Positions 42,078 through 53,160 of a DNA stretch of 64,000 bases are shown here, in pieces. Under the pieces are notes generated by a model, which ran no database searches, was not told where the DNA came from, and worked only from the letters and a program-made list of their open reading frames with translations. Every line of letters begins with the position of its first letter. The stretch's first letter is position 1. Position numbers and translations under genes: made by a program. This DNA comes from Isoetes taiwanensis (taxonomy: Eukaryota; Streptophyta; Lycopodiopsida; Isoetales; Isoetaceae), in contig JAJEKV010000395.1 in NCBI GenBank assembly GCA_021234155.1, forward strand, positions 173,750-237,749, given 5' to 3'.

Positions 42078-43510
42078 CACAAACCCACATAAACAAGGGT
42101 TTGCCCCCCTAGGGGCAACCCAAAAAACACGCAAACACAACCTTTGGACACCAAGAGGCAACCCTTTGTGTGCAGCACCTTGTCTTCTTTGATTGATAAT
42201 GATATATATCTCTCTTCCCAAATAAAAAATAAAAAAGTGGGCTTAACAAAAAATGCCAAGGGTGTAATAGAAATTGCCACAATAGAAGTCTATGTATTGA
42301 AATATAAAAATCTTAGGATTTCTCAACTTTTCCACTATATGAGCAATGGAATTAACATTCATTTTGACATATGCCATGTTTCTTTAACATATCCCCATGT
42401 GTTCCTTTGACATATGCCATGTTAATGTTCCATTCCTTTTAAAATTAGTTGAAAAGAGTGGTGGAGCATAAGAGTTGCCCCTCCATATATTAAATAATAC
42501 TCTTATGTCTTCCAACCTAGATGTAAATTATATGTAGAATAGTGTTTTCAGAAAAGTAAATGTTAAACAAAAGGAGCTTTTCCATGAAGGCGTGGTCAAT
42601 AGGAGGGGAAGCTTTTCTAGTCATGCATTTAAACAATGAAAGGATTCTCTTTGACCATTAACACATATGTTGGTTTCTTATCATATTTTATTTTTCCGAT
42701 CCATTGATAGAATGTCTTTGTTTTTATCTATTTATATTCATCACATCGTCTTATTATATAGATGAAAATGAAGATCCCACTCTCTTTTATATCCTAGATT
42801 TATCATGTTGGTGGGATTGTCTTCTCGAAAAATAAGCAAGGTCGGCAAAATTTTACATGGAAACTCACAAAATTAATTTTCTTAATCTCTATTACCTTGG
42901 GGCACTATGCATTATGGGGAGCCATTACAAGTTCATCTCAGGGTCTGGGACTCTGATGTACAAAAAAACTTGCTTTTTTCGAAATTGAGAAAAACATTCC
43001 TTTAAAAAGTCGTATTCGACGGCACACAATTTTGGACTTAATAGTTACAGGCCACTAGTTGTACATGTTTTCTAGATTGCAAGCAATATTCACCTTGATA
43101 TGTACAACACATAAGACGAACAAGAATGCAAGAGGTCAATTGAATTTTGTGTGGTGACAGTAAGAATGATATTTGAAAGTATAATACGTATTTGTATGTA
43201 TAATGTCGTACGTCTTGAGCATTCCCTCATGCTATAAGCTTTCTATAGTGAAAACTTACATCGAGGAATTGGAACTAAGATAGAAATCAATGGAATGAAC
43301 GCAATCGAATGAAAGAACGAATTAGTAGACAATAAGCAGCAATCAAACAAAAATGAGACAGTAGAATGAAAGAACAAATCAATAGACAACGGGTGAAAAA
43401 CAGACAAAAATGAGATCGTAGAACTGATAATAATTTCCCATTGCATTGCTTCGATCATCGAAGGTGTCAACGCAGCTTCGACGTATGGAAACGCATTCTC
43501 ATTCCTTCCC
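42060..43510 (-). repeat. Composite dispersed repeat, copy 3
   Basis: Read on the minus strand, the block order is: CGAAGCTGCGTTGACACCTTCG (about 43470), CTCAAGACGTACGACATTAT (about 43205), GTGGCCTGTAACTATTAAGT (about 43030-43050), CCCACCAACATGATAAATCT, CTACATATAATTTACATCTA, and a terminal GGTGTCCAAAGGTTGTGTTT (about 42137). It joins the end of copy 1 (8430-8769) to the start of copy 2 (19978 onward). This shows the continuous parent order that both plus-strand copies only show in part. Confidence 0.78.
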
Positions 43511-44147
43511 AAATCAACACACGACACTTGCAGTAGGAGATGGAGTGGATGAACGTGTGGCAAGTTGTCATTGACATGCAACCTCCACAGAAATGCCAGA
43601 AATGCCACTAGAAACAATGTGGTGAGAGACCAACTTGGAATTAGTGATCCATTGCAACTTTCACTTTTCCACCATTCTAGAAAGCAAAGGAATTTCGTGG
43701 CGCATTCATATTTTCTAAGAAAGCGTGTTGGTGGAGTCCCTTTCGGCCCATCTTTTGAACAAGAACTTTGATTAAAATGCATAAAAAAAAATGCATAGCT
43801 TAAACATGGACATTAGAGGACATATAAATTACAAAAAAAACCTTTAATCTAGCCCTCAAATCCCGAGCTTTGACCAGCAAAACCTTTGTCTGGATACGGC
43901 ATGGACGAAGCACTCGTGCTCAAGGATATGGCGTCATTTATTCTTCTTTACTCCCCGCCTGGAATTCTGCAGGGGTCCGGAGATGGCACTCACATGTATT
44001 GGCCCAATTGGGTTATTGATTTTGCTTTGAATGGACCTAAAATTTCTTGGGGTTCATGTGAAGATTAGGTGCAGGCTCGAATTGGTTGGACCCATTTGAT
44101 TGATCGATGAGGCGTATTGGGCAGAAGGCCGCATACGATTTGCTGCA
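43511..44147. other. 5' flank of the receptor kinase gene
   Basis: Presumed promoter and 5' UTR of the gene at 44148. Short frames on both strands lack motifs. I could not fix a TATA box or transcription start. Confidence 0.5.
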
Positions 44148-47100
44148 ATGGAAATCCGGTTTGGAACAGACTGGATAGTGATATTTTTTGTTTTTGGGAT
44201 TTTGGTTCTCTTGCAGGCGCAGCCTGGCTTGTCAAATTTGTTAGAATCGGACAAGAGATCTTTGCTCAGCCTGAGAAATTGTGTTACAGATGACCCACAA
44301 CAGATTTTTTCCAAGGCTAACGAATCATCCCCTTGTGCCTGGCATGGAATTACCTGCTCCAATTCTCGTGTAATAGAGATTAACCTTGCCGGAGCTCTTC
44401 TTCAGGGTTCAATTCAAGGATGGAGTCCAGCTGACCTCACAGCGCTTCGCAGTCTGTCTCTGCAAAGCAACAGATTTACAGGGAATCTGTCAGCCTTTAT
44501 TTGGATTAACAGTAGCTGCAGCCTTGAATTTTTGGATTTGTCCGATAATCAGTTGTCTGGTGCACTTCCAAAGGACTTGTTGAATAGCTGCAGGAATTTG
44601 ACCCATGTAGATTTTTCGGGTAACAAGTTCCTTACATCCATCCCTGAAAATTTCTTCAACAGCTGTGAGCAATTGAAAGTGCTAAATTTGTCTAGAAATG
44701 AACTGGATGGCAATATGTCAACAAAAATCAGTTTCTGTAACCAGCTGCAGCACCTTAATCTGTCATGCAATCGCCTGGATCAAAATTCTCCTGGAGACCC
44801 ACTGTTTATGCAGAAAAATTGCTCTGGTAAATGCAAAGGCCTCCAACGCCTGCAGACCCTAGACATTTCCAGAAACAATTTCTCTGGACCCTTCTTTTCC
44901 GAAAACAGCACAATTGATGGCCCCTTCACAAGCTTGGCAATCTTGAATATTTCAAGCAACAGACTCACAGGCATCTTACCAAATTTTACAGAGATTTTCC
45001 CAAATGTTGAGCAATTAAGTCTTTCAGCAAATACTTTTGTGGGTGAATTTCCTCCAAGTCTTGGCAGCCTTTCTAATTTGCAAATTCTGGACATTTCCAA
45101 CAACAGATTGATGGGTGATCTTCCAGAAGAAATAGGGCGAACTTGCTCCAATCTGCAGAAGTTGGTTATATCAGGGAACAATTTCACTGGTACTCTTCCT
45201 AATTCTTTGGCTTCCTGCTTAAGTTTACAAGTTTTGAATGCTTCTTATAATCATCTAAATGGAAGTATCCCTGAAGTTCTCACCAGCATGTCATCACTAC
45301 AAATTCTTGACCTTGGAGACAATAACTTTACTGGGCAGATCCCTTCATTTCTGCAAAACTGTACAAAATTGATTTACTTGGACCTTAGCTGCAATTTTCT
45401 TTCTGGACCATTTTCTCAGCAAATTTGTCATCAGAATTCTTCCTTAGAAACCCTGATTCTTTCAGACAATTTGTTAACAGGAGAAATTCCTTCTTGGGTT
45501 AGCAACTGCAGTAATGTAAAGGTGCTTGACCTCAGCTACAATAAGTTTGAAAGCAACATTCCTCCTGAAATATGCAATCTACAGAAATTAGAGAAGCTCA
45601 TGATGTGGCTGAATAACTTGAGTGGTGAGATTCCTGCAGAGATTGGGAACTGCAAGAATTTGAAGGCTTTGATTCTGAACAACAACAGGCTAACAGGGTC
45701 AATTCCACCACAGATTGCAGACTGCACTCTGCTAGATTGGTTATCACTGAGCAACAACAGGTTATCAGGAAGCATACCTAAGGAAATAGGGCAGATGCAA
45801 AAGCTGGGATTTCTACAGCTTAGCAACAACTCAATGACAGGCAGCATTCCATCTGAGTTGGGTAATTGCAGCAGTTTGATATGGGTAGACATGAACAACA
45901 ACAATCTGACAGGCAAAATTCCAGCCAAATTGGGAAGGCAAAACATAGGGCTATTGTCTTCAGGGAGTCTTGATTCCAACATCATAGCCTTTGTCAGAAA
46001 CACTGGAAAAGATTGCAGGGGAGCAGGGGCTCTGATGGAATTCCAAGGCATCAAACATGATGATGAATATGCCAAAACTCAATGTTCATTCACAAGAATT
46101 TATCCTTCCTTCTTCAAGCCTGGATTAAATGTGAGCAGCATCCTTTACTTGGATCTTTCCTATAATGATCTTGACGATGAAATCCCTCCAGATTTTGGCT
46201 ACTTGGGTAGCATTTCCTTGTTATATCTGGCACATAACAGATTGGATGGCACAATACCTTCAACAGTGGGACACATGAAGAATCTGGTAAGCTTGGACCT
46301 TTCTACAAACAAGTTGGAGGGCAGCATTCCTGATGCATTGACCAATCTGACATTTCTTGAGTATCTCAACCTCTTAAGCAATAATCTGAGTGGCCAAATA
46401 CCAGCAGGAGGTCAGCTGTTAACATTCTCTGCTAGTTCATATGCAAATAATACAGGTCTCTGTGGCTACCCATTATCAAAATGCTCTGAAAGCATTGCTC
46501 CTGGTGCAAATCCATCTCCAAAGCATAAGTCCTCTACATTACCATGCAAGAAAGCAGTGATTTTGAGTGTTCTACTCACAGGGATATCAATAGCTGCAAT
46601 TTTCTTATGGTATTTCAGGGTTAGGAAGTGTTTGTGCAGGAGGTCTGGCTCGGTGGAGATGATTGAATCTGCCATGAGGAAAAAGAAAAGTGTGGCACAG
46701 GAGGAGTCGCTTAGCATGAATATTGCCTCCTTTGATAGTCCACTCACAAGGGTCACATTTGGGGACCTCTATGAGGCCACAAATGGGTTTAGCCCTGAAA
46801 GCCTTGTTGGGTGTGGGGGTTATGGAACCGTTTATAAGGCTTGCCTTGCAGATGGGACCATTGTGGCCGTCAAGAAGCTTATGCACTTCAGCCATGAAGG
46901 GGACCGGGAATTTGTCTCCGAAATGGATACCCTTGGTCAGGTGAGACACCATAACCTTGTTCCTCTCCTAGGTTACTGCAAGATAAATGATGAAAGACTT
47001 CTTATCTATGAATTCATGCATGGTGGTAACCTAGAGCAGTTGTTGCATGGCCATAACAAGTTGCCTCTATCCTGGGAGCTCAGAAAACAAATTGCCTTGG

Positions 47101-47624
47101 ACTCTGCTCGTGGACTTGCTTTCTTACATCATAATTGTATCCCCCATATCATCCATCGTGATTTCAAGTCTAGCAATGTTCTTCTTAACAACGAGATGGT
47201 CGCAAAGATTTCAGATTTTGGAATGGCTAGAGTCATTAATGTTGTTGATACACATGTGAGTGTAACAACACTTACTGGAACTCCTGGCTATGTGCCTCCA
47301 GAGTACTACCAAAGCTTTCGATGTACCACTAGTGGAGACACCTATAGCTATGGTGTCGTACTTTTGGAGCTCATTAGTCGAAAACGTCCTACAGAAAAAT
47401 ATGATGAATTTGGTGACACAAATTTGGCTGGATGGGCAAAGGCAATGGTGGAACAAAACAGGATACTAGAAGTTGTTGATGCTGACATTAGATGGTCAAA
47501 GTACCAACAAGAGGTGATTCAATACTTGAAGATTGCATGGAAGTGCCTCAATGATAAACCATCACTACGTCCTTCAATGTTCCAAGTAGTGGCCATGTTT
47601 AAGGAGATATCATTGAATGAGTAA
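44148..47624 (+). CDS. BRI1/BRL-type leucine-rich-repeat receptor kinase, single exon
   Basis: 1158 residues. A signal peptide (about 1-28, IVIFFVFGILVLLQ) precedes the SPCAWHGITC Cys pair and over 20 plant-type LRRs. The LRRs are interrupted by the island segment typical of brassinosteroid receptors (CRGAGALMEFQGIK, about 610-660). After the last LRRs and the Cys pair CGYPLSKC comes a transmembrane helix at about 802-823. The kinase has the Gly loop GCGGYG (888-893), catalytic Lys K909 (VAVKK), HRD at 1003-1005, DFG at 1023-1025 and GTPGYVPPEYYQSFR in the activation segment. All key residues are present, so the kinase should be active at the plasma membrane. BRI1 and BRL genes are characteristically intronless, as here. 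The open frame extends 16 codons upstream from a TTG; I chose the ATG at 44148 because it places the signal peptide at the N-terminus. Ortholog versus BRL/BRL2-like paralog is undecided. Confidence 0.96.
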   Translation: MEIRFGTDWIVIFFVFGILVLLQAQPGLSNLLESDKRSLLSLRNCVTDDPQQIFSKANESSPCAWHGITCSNSRVIEINLAGALLQGSIQGWSPADLTALRSLSLQSNRFTGNLSAFIWINSSCSLEFLDLSDNQLSGALPKDLLNSCRNLTHVDFSGNKFLTSIPENFFNSCEQLKVLNLSRNELDGNMSTKISFCNQLQHLNLSCNRLDQNSPGDPLFMQKNCSGKCKGLQRLQTLDISRNNFSGPFFSENSTIDGPFTSLAILNISSNRLTGILPNFTEIFPNVEQLSLSANTFVGEFPPSLGSLSNLQILDISNNRLMGDLPEEIGRTCSNLQKLVISGNNFTGTLPNSLASCLSLQVLNASYNHLNGSIPEVLTSMSSLQILDLGDNNFTGQIPSFLQNCTKLIYLDLSCNFLSGPFSQQICHQNSSLETLILSDNLLTGEIPSWVSNCSNVKVLDLSYNKFESNIPPEICNLQKLEKLMMWLNNLSGEIPAEIGNCKNLKALILNNNRLTGSIPPQIADCTLLDWLSLSNNRLSGSIPKEIGQMQKLGFLQLSNNSMTGSIPSELGNCSSLIWVDMNNNNLTGKIPAKLGRQNIGLLSSGSLDSNIIAFVRNTGKDCRGAGALMEFQGIKHDDEYAKTQCSFTRIYPSFFKPGLNVSSILYLDLSYNDLDDEIPPDFGYLGSISLLYLAHNRLDGTIPSTVGHMKNLVSLDLSTNKLEGSIPDALTNLTFLEYLNLLSNNLSGQIPAGGQLLTFSASSYANNTGLCGYPLSKCSESIAPGANPSPKHKSSTLPCKKAVILSVLLTGISIAAIFLWYFRVRKCLCRRSGSVEMIESAMRKKKSVAQEESLSMNIASFDSPLTRVTFGDLYEATNGFSPESLVGCGGYGTVYKACLADGTIVAVKKLMHFSHEGDREFVSEMDTLGQVRHHNLVPLLGYCKINDERLLIYEFMHGGNLEQLLHGHNKLPLSWELRKQIALDSARGLAFLHHNCIPHIIHRDFKSSNVLLNNEMVAKISDFGMARVINVVDTHVSVTTLTGTPGYVPPEYYQSFRCTTSGDTYSYGVVLLELISRKRPTEKYDEFGDTNLAGWAKAMVEQNRILEVVDADIRWSKYQQEVIQYLKIAWKCLNDKPSLRPSMFQVVAMFKEISLNE

Positions 47625-48990
47625 GAGGAATTCCAAAATGTCTTTCCTTTTTTCTTTGCATTTCTCAAGCTATTTGTTATATAAATTCAATTCAATTTGA
47701 TGTTGGGACTAGAATCATCGAGGTGAAATTCATGGTTATTGAAGATAAATGGTTTGCTATGGCGTAGGCTAAACTTATAAGAATAAATCTTAAAAATAAG
47801 CTTGAAATGTTCTCACTAAGTCTGCCTTCTAATAAAATCCATCTTCGCCCAAATCTTTCGCCCACAGTCAATGGTCCTCATGTTACATTCCGGTGATCTC
47901 AAGAGTATAATCATATCCTTTATAATCTGGCAAAGTAGGAAACAATTCTCAATAAAGGATTTTATATGGAATTTTCAACACCAACTTCAAAAGTCTTTTT
48001 TGACTTCATGAAACTTAAAAGAAAGTTGTTATAAAACTCTATGATAACCTAATATATAAAGCCTTAAGCATTGATTTGTGGTGCTAAGAACTTCATTATC
48101 CCCCCACCCCAAGACACACACACACCAGAAAGCAGCCAGAAAAATAGAAAAACGGCAAAAAAAGGACAACAAATGCTAAAAACATCACCAAAGTTTTCCT
48201 ATGCCATTGGAAATGGGTGCCCAGTCATTATGAATTGCTCCAGTCAGATTCGATGGAATCCATGCAACATACCCATCGCGGCAAAAAACCTAGTTTCGGC
48301 ATGCATTCTGACGTGTCCAAAGACTTAGAATGTAACTAGAATATCATTAAGAACAATTTTTACCTTCATCAACAGAAACACATGTATCACTATGGGTATG
48401 CCCAACATTGAAGATTCATAAACCAGTAGCCTTTTCGAACAAAACTTCTCAACCATGCCTGTCCAAGCACGCACATGAAGTTTTTATTCATAAATCATCT
48501 AGCCTCCTCTGCTCTGATCCTTGTTAGGCAACATGCCAATGTTCTTCCACAAACACAAAATGCCGCTTTCCAAACACAAACCTCATACAACTCGTTGACG
48601 CATTAGGATTTCATACTATCCAACAGTAACCCTCCAAACAATGCCTTAGGAATGTTAGACAGATATGGTAGCACTTTTGCAATGCCTTTTTGGGCAATGC
48701 CTTATTTACCAGACACTAGGATAAATTTACTAAAGATAATCAGTCTATTGTCCTTTATTTTATGAAGCAGACAAAGTCCTTTAAGTCGCATTTAATTAAA
48801 GTGGGTCAGATTCTAACGTTTGGGTCTCATGCTGAAAATGGAACTCATACTAAAAAAAAAAAAATTTGAATTGAATGCTTGAATAGAATTACACATCATA
48901 CATCAAGAACTGGGTCACTTGTTTTCATCATAAATTTTACAAACCACGAGTTGAGAAAGTTTTCAAGCTTCTCAATATTATCTACCCTCA
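47625..48990. other. 3' flank of the receptor kinase gene; no further gene
   Basis: The first 330 bases probably hold the 3' UTR; a possible poly(A) signal AATAAA is at about 47952. The frame at 48071-48328 has no motif. I see no repeat matched elsewhere. Confidence 0.5.
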
Positions 48991-50116
48991 TACAGTGATA
49001 TAGCATGGAGGTTGCTCATGGCTTTGTCCATCTCCCTTTTAGGGATCTTGTGGGTTTTGTCCTTTGAAATGTGACAAGTTGACCATACCACACACTCCAC
49101 AATTCCCTCCTTCAAGGATCAGCATGATTTGCCCTCCACTTCTTCCCCCATCAGTGGGTGTATTGCTCCTTCAAGTTGCCATTCTTGTGCCTTCCAATTA
49201 GGAATCCAGGACGCAACTCCTCTCCATCAGGCATGGTGGTGGTAACATCAAAAAGTGCCACCCTTAACCATATTGGACAATCCTCATCGTCAGGCCTTAC
49301 TAGCACAAAATATCTTTCCTTGATGTCCTCAAAAGGATCCCACTCAGGAAGATCAAACCACTTCGGCTTTGAGGCCTTGCTTCCCACAAACCACTTGGAG
49401 CCATTGTTAGGACCCAAGTCAACTTTCTTAGATGTGCTTGCTCCATGAGAACCCTCCCATCTAGACTCTAGTAAGAACAGATCTCTCGGCTCCCTCCCCC
49501 CCTCCCCATGGTTGTTACGTTTCTAAGCATATCACAATTTTCTCCCAATAATTGATTAGGGAGTCCATGTGTTCTTTAGGGTGGAGGTGTGCTTTCCATT
49601 TCGAACATCCTCCCAGTGCGTTATATAATCCTTGATGCCCTTCACTAGTTAGCTAGAGTTTTTAACAGTCTTGAAGGGAGGGAGTGGTTTTGGCTGCCCT
49701 CTAGAAATAAGAACTTCACATGTAGCCCCTTTTTGCCCTAACTCGATTCCTTGTACAAGCATCCACAACTTAACACCTGGTCTCCACTTATATTGCATGA
49801 TCTGCATTCCATCTTTGACCCAAAACGTGAACTGAAGTGGCTTTGTGTGTCCTGTCAACTGATCCCTACCATCTAGCAAGTATCCCTCGACAAATGATTT
49901 CCAATCTGCAACCTCATCCATCAAGAAAGCCATTGGGTTGGGGTCAATGCAGCTCTCGAACACATTCATTAGTTCAGGGAGACTAGTCATGTTTTCTCTC
50001 TTGAGCTTGATAGAGAAAGTTCCGAAGAATGCATCTATATCATCATGTGTATGCCCAACCATCATGAACCCCAGCTTCACAATCTTGAATACTCCCATTG
50101 CTGTCAAGTATGACAT
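48990..50116 (-). pseudogene. DUF7869-like transposon-associated protein, C-terminal remnant
   Basis: The minus-strand frame 50116-49649 carries KLGFMMVGHTHDDIDAFFGT near its start and PLQFTFWVKDGMQIMQYKW later. The frame 49417-49151 continues with YFVLVRPDDEDCPIWLRVAL. GHTH.DID..F followed by an aromatic/basic tail is the signature I associate with the DUF7869 family, found in multicopy plant genes and probably related to DDE/RNase H-like nucleases. Frame breaks separate the two pieces, and the upstream half of the protein is absent at 50117-50400. The remnant lies just upstream of, and divergent from, the gene starting at 50491. Confidence 0.65.
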
Positions 50117-50490
50117 TTAGGATAAAGTAGACGTTGGAAGTTGGAATTTAAAGTAGACTAAGGAGCAAGGACGTTGTTGTGAGTTTAGGGAGATTTGAAT
50201 AGAAGAGGGTGTTGTCGTAATATTGTTGATGCGGTTTCAAGTGCATTTTGTCTCCCTCACGTAATAATAACAATAATAAATGTCTCAAGCAAATTTCATT
50301 AAGAAAACCTAATTAAGCAAGAACGTAAGCAAAATCGAATTGGGTCAAGCGGCTTCCAACTGTTTTGACCAGAACTTCTTGCCGCACCTAAGTGCAACGG
50401 TTTTCAGACCCTAAATAGGTCGTTTTGGATTAGAGAGCATTGAATTGCTCAGGGTTTCCTGCTCCAGGGTTTCGGTTCAAAGCTTTTATC

Positions 50491-50512
50491 ATGGCTGCCA
50501 CAGGTCCTCCTG
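50491..50512 (+). CDS. First coding exon of an unidentified host gene
   Basis: ATG GCT GCC ACA GGT CCT CCT G, encoding MAATGPP, ends at a GTGAGA donor (50513). The leader contains a pyrimidine-rich start region (50450-50490, TTTCCTGCTCC...). The exon joins in phase to 50596-50669. It is too short to be found by ORF length. The identity is unknown. Confidence 0.6.
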
Positions 50513-50595
50513 GTGAGAAATTCCATTGATTCTGATCCTATTTACAGCAAGTGCATTGCATTTTAATCTATTCTAATCAATTTGCTCATATCTAG

Positions 50596-50669
50596 CAAAT
50601 CAGGAGATCCAAGCAACAACGGAAGAGGCTTCCGAGGTGAATTGGAATGAATATTTGGAGAGTGCTTGG
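50596..50669 (+). CDS. Second coding exon of the same gene
   Basis: Preceded by a CATATCTAG acceptor (50587-50595) and followed by a GTGAGT donor (50670). Joined to exon 1 it continues ANQEIQATTEEASEVNWNEY and then LESAW without a stop. The intron is 83 bases (50513-50595), a normal plant size. Exon 3 is not before 50917, where a gypsy element begins, so it must lie beyond the window unless this is a truncated gene. I do not recognise the protein. Confidence 0.6.
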
Positions 50670-50916
50670 GTGAGTTCTCATTCTACTTGAATGTTTATTG
50701 GAAAGTTTCAAGCTTATTTCTTAGATGAGAATCTGTATGTTATGTGAGAGTTTGTTAACATTTTTGGTTCCGTTGCCGGGACTCTCCTTAGCTTTTCCAA
50801 TTCTATTTTGCAAAGAAGAACAGGCTGAAATTCTGACCTGATACAGTAGTAATTTGACCAAGTTAAAGTTCTTAGATTCTCATGAAACTTGGTGGGCAAT
50901 TAGATATTCGAAGCCG

Positions 50917-52483
50917 TGACGTTCGCAACGTTATCGGTCCGGGGCCGTATCTTTGTCTTGACCCCTCAACATACGCTCCCTCGGTAGCCGTGTGCATAAC
51001 GGATAGCCAGGTAAGTAGCCCTAGGGGGCAACTTGCTAGGAGTGTTCATATATTATTAATGTGCACATGTGCACATTAATGAGGGCACACCTTTCCATGT
51101 TGGCATATTTTGCCACCTAGCCATTAAAGGCAAGTGGGGCCTTTCCAATTATCCCACATGCCAAATTGGGTAATTGGAAACCCTAGCCTAAACCCCCATG
51201 TCTATTTAGGGTAGGAAAACCCTAGCTTGCTAGTTTTTAGCCCTTAGGGTTTTAGAGCTCGAGTTTTGGCTGCCCGAGGAGCCAAAACCGCCTCGAACGG
51301 CTTAATTGCACCATCGGTTCCCTGAATTGGCTCGGCGGCCGGGATGGTTGAACTTCAGTCGGGGAGGAGCCACTCAAGGATCAGGTATTTGGTCAATTTA
51401 ATAGCTTAAAACCGTCTTCTAGTCATAGAATCGGTAGGTTTAGACTATTAAATTGCCCATAATAACTATCTAGATCTTAGATCTCGGACACTAACTAAAG
51501 AACCTAACTCTATGATTAGATCTAGTTCTTTAGTTCTTACGTGATGTATTTGGATGATGTATCTCTGTGAACTCCTTGTATTGGGAAGGGGGTAGAGACC
51601 TAAAGCCTTGTAGTTGATGCTCCTAGAGTAGCCTCTCTAGCACTGCTTGTAGTTGCGGCACTGTGCACAAGAGCCACACCTGTTTGTGGGTGAAGGGGCA
51701 GGCCGGCTTATAAGGAGGTTCATGTTCTCGACTCTTGAAGCGACCCCTATGGTGTGTTAATGCTAGGGGTCCTTTGTGACTAGGTCTAATGGCTTGCCGC
51801 TAGCGTGTGGGCAAGGCATGGGCTCGACCTCGTGAGGTGGTGAATATGACCTTCCATTGAGTTCAAGTCGGATCTGAGGCGGTGGCCCTCTAGTCACCTT
51901 TGAGTCGGCATTGTAGATCTCTCGGAGGGGAGATCCCTACCTGCCCCATCGGGGTGGGGAGATGTAACCCGGGGATATAGCCCCTCGGCTATGCATCCGG
52001 CGGCTCTGATCGAGGAGGTCCCAACACTTTTCAGCCTACTGCGCAAAGTGTGTGCCGGAGGGGGCGGATGGAGTGGACAACCCTAGGCCATGTTCTTATG
52101 CCAGCCAAATCCATTGCCATGAATTACATGCGCAATGAACTCGGAGACCCAAGCTTGTCGGTCCATCCACAGTAATGCGAGCCTTGGGTAGGATTCCCTA
52201 TGTGATGTCTTTGATCTTTGTCTATGCGGATATGTGGAGGACCATCCTTAGCGATGGTCATATGATGTTGATGTATGTACTCTTGTACATGTATGTTTTA
52301 CGCTTCCTTGACTAGGTAGGCCCGAGGGAGGCGAGGGTGCAATGACCCTTCCACTCTTCCCTTTGGAACCCGTTACGGTTGCGGTGTCGTGTGGAAGGCC
52401 CCTGTATTGGCATGGGCTGGTATGGGGATGAACTCTGGTTGTATCACGGTGAGTGCATCATTATCACAGTAGGGGGCGTCACG
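50917..52483 (+). repeat. 5' LTR of the Ty3/gypsy element (about 1.57 kb)
   Basis: Starts TGACGTTCGCAACGTTATCG and matches 62469-64000 along its length with many small differences. It includes the exact 26-base palindrome at 51055-51080. It is followed within a few bases by the primer-binding site, which fixes the right end at about 52483. A TATA-like TTATAA lies in GGCTTATAAGGAGG near 51708. Confidence 0.92.
51055..51080. repeat. Perfect 26-base palindrome in the gypsy LTR
   Basis: ATTAATGTGCACA followed by its exact complement. The identical palindrome lies at 62613-62638 in the other LTR, within a stretch without a single difference. Confidence 0.95.
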
Positions 52484-52484
52484 G

Positions 52485-52495
52485 TGGTATCGAGC
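52485..52495 (+). other. Primer-binding site of the gypsy element
   Basis: TGGTATCGAGC, i.e. the tRNA-Met site TGGTATCAGAGC with one A missing, directly after the 5' LTR. Confidence 0.8.
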
Positions 52496-53043
52496 AATGT
52501 TCTTGGAGACCAAGAGCAAAGCGCGACCATGTTCCCGATGGTACTAAACGATAGGGTCCTCAAGCCTCGAAAAGTGGGATTTTTTTTTTTTTTTTTTCTC
52601 ACCTTTGTAGTTATGCTAAGCTAGTAACAATTAAGTGAATTGGAATTTAACAAGATTAAAAAGAATAAGCCAAAATTTTCCAAGTAAGGTGGTCTCACAT
52701 TTCGGCACTGGTCATAAAACTAACTTTTTGTTTTGAGCTGGGCGCCAAAGCTATGAACATTGAGCCAAGAACACAAAAAACATGATGAATCGAGAAAAAT
52801 AATAATGTGGTAAGGCTAATTCTAAGGTAGGAATTAGTTAGAATAGCATGTTTTAATTACCTAAAACCCTAGAAATGTATGAGATCTCCATTTCGGCTTT
52901 GGCATAAAACTAAACATTAGTATTGGAGCAGTAATTTGTGAACAATGGGTAGAAAAAGTCTGAAATAAGTATAAGTTTTAGATAAATTGGGGCCTTAGCA
53001 TGTTAAAGCGAGCAACTTGAGTTTTGACCTAAAATTCCCCAAG

Positions 53044-53052
53044 CTATAAATA
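53044..53052 (+). promoter_or_regulatory. TATA-type box before the first internal ORF of the gypsy element
   Basis: CTATAAATA lies 109 bases before an ATG at 53161. The same box, with the same spacing class, occurs at 55014-55022 before an ATG at 55134. Confidence 0.45.
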
Positions 53053-53160
53053 GATGTAGAACCCCCTCATTTTTTTTAGGTCCAAGCCCTAGAAATCCGC
53101 TCTTCCCAACTTAGGGCGATCTTTCGGGCGCTTTTATCCGATTGACGATCAAGTAAAAGC

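Noticed and set aside
44100-44147. Extended 1174-residue form of the receptor kinase starting at 44100
   Set aside because: The upstream extension begins at a TTG, not an ATG, and would bury the signal peptide. The ATG at 44148 gives a proper N-terminus.
50717-50916. Third exon between the second donor and the gypsy LTR
   Set aside because: No acceptor followed by a phase-compatible open frame was seen in these 200 bases.
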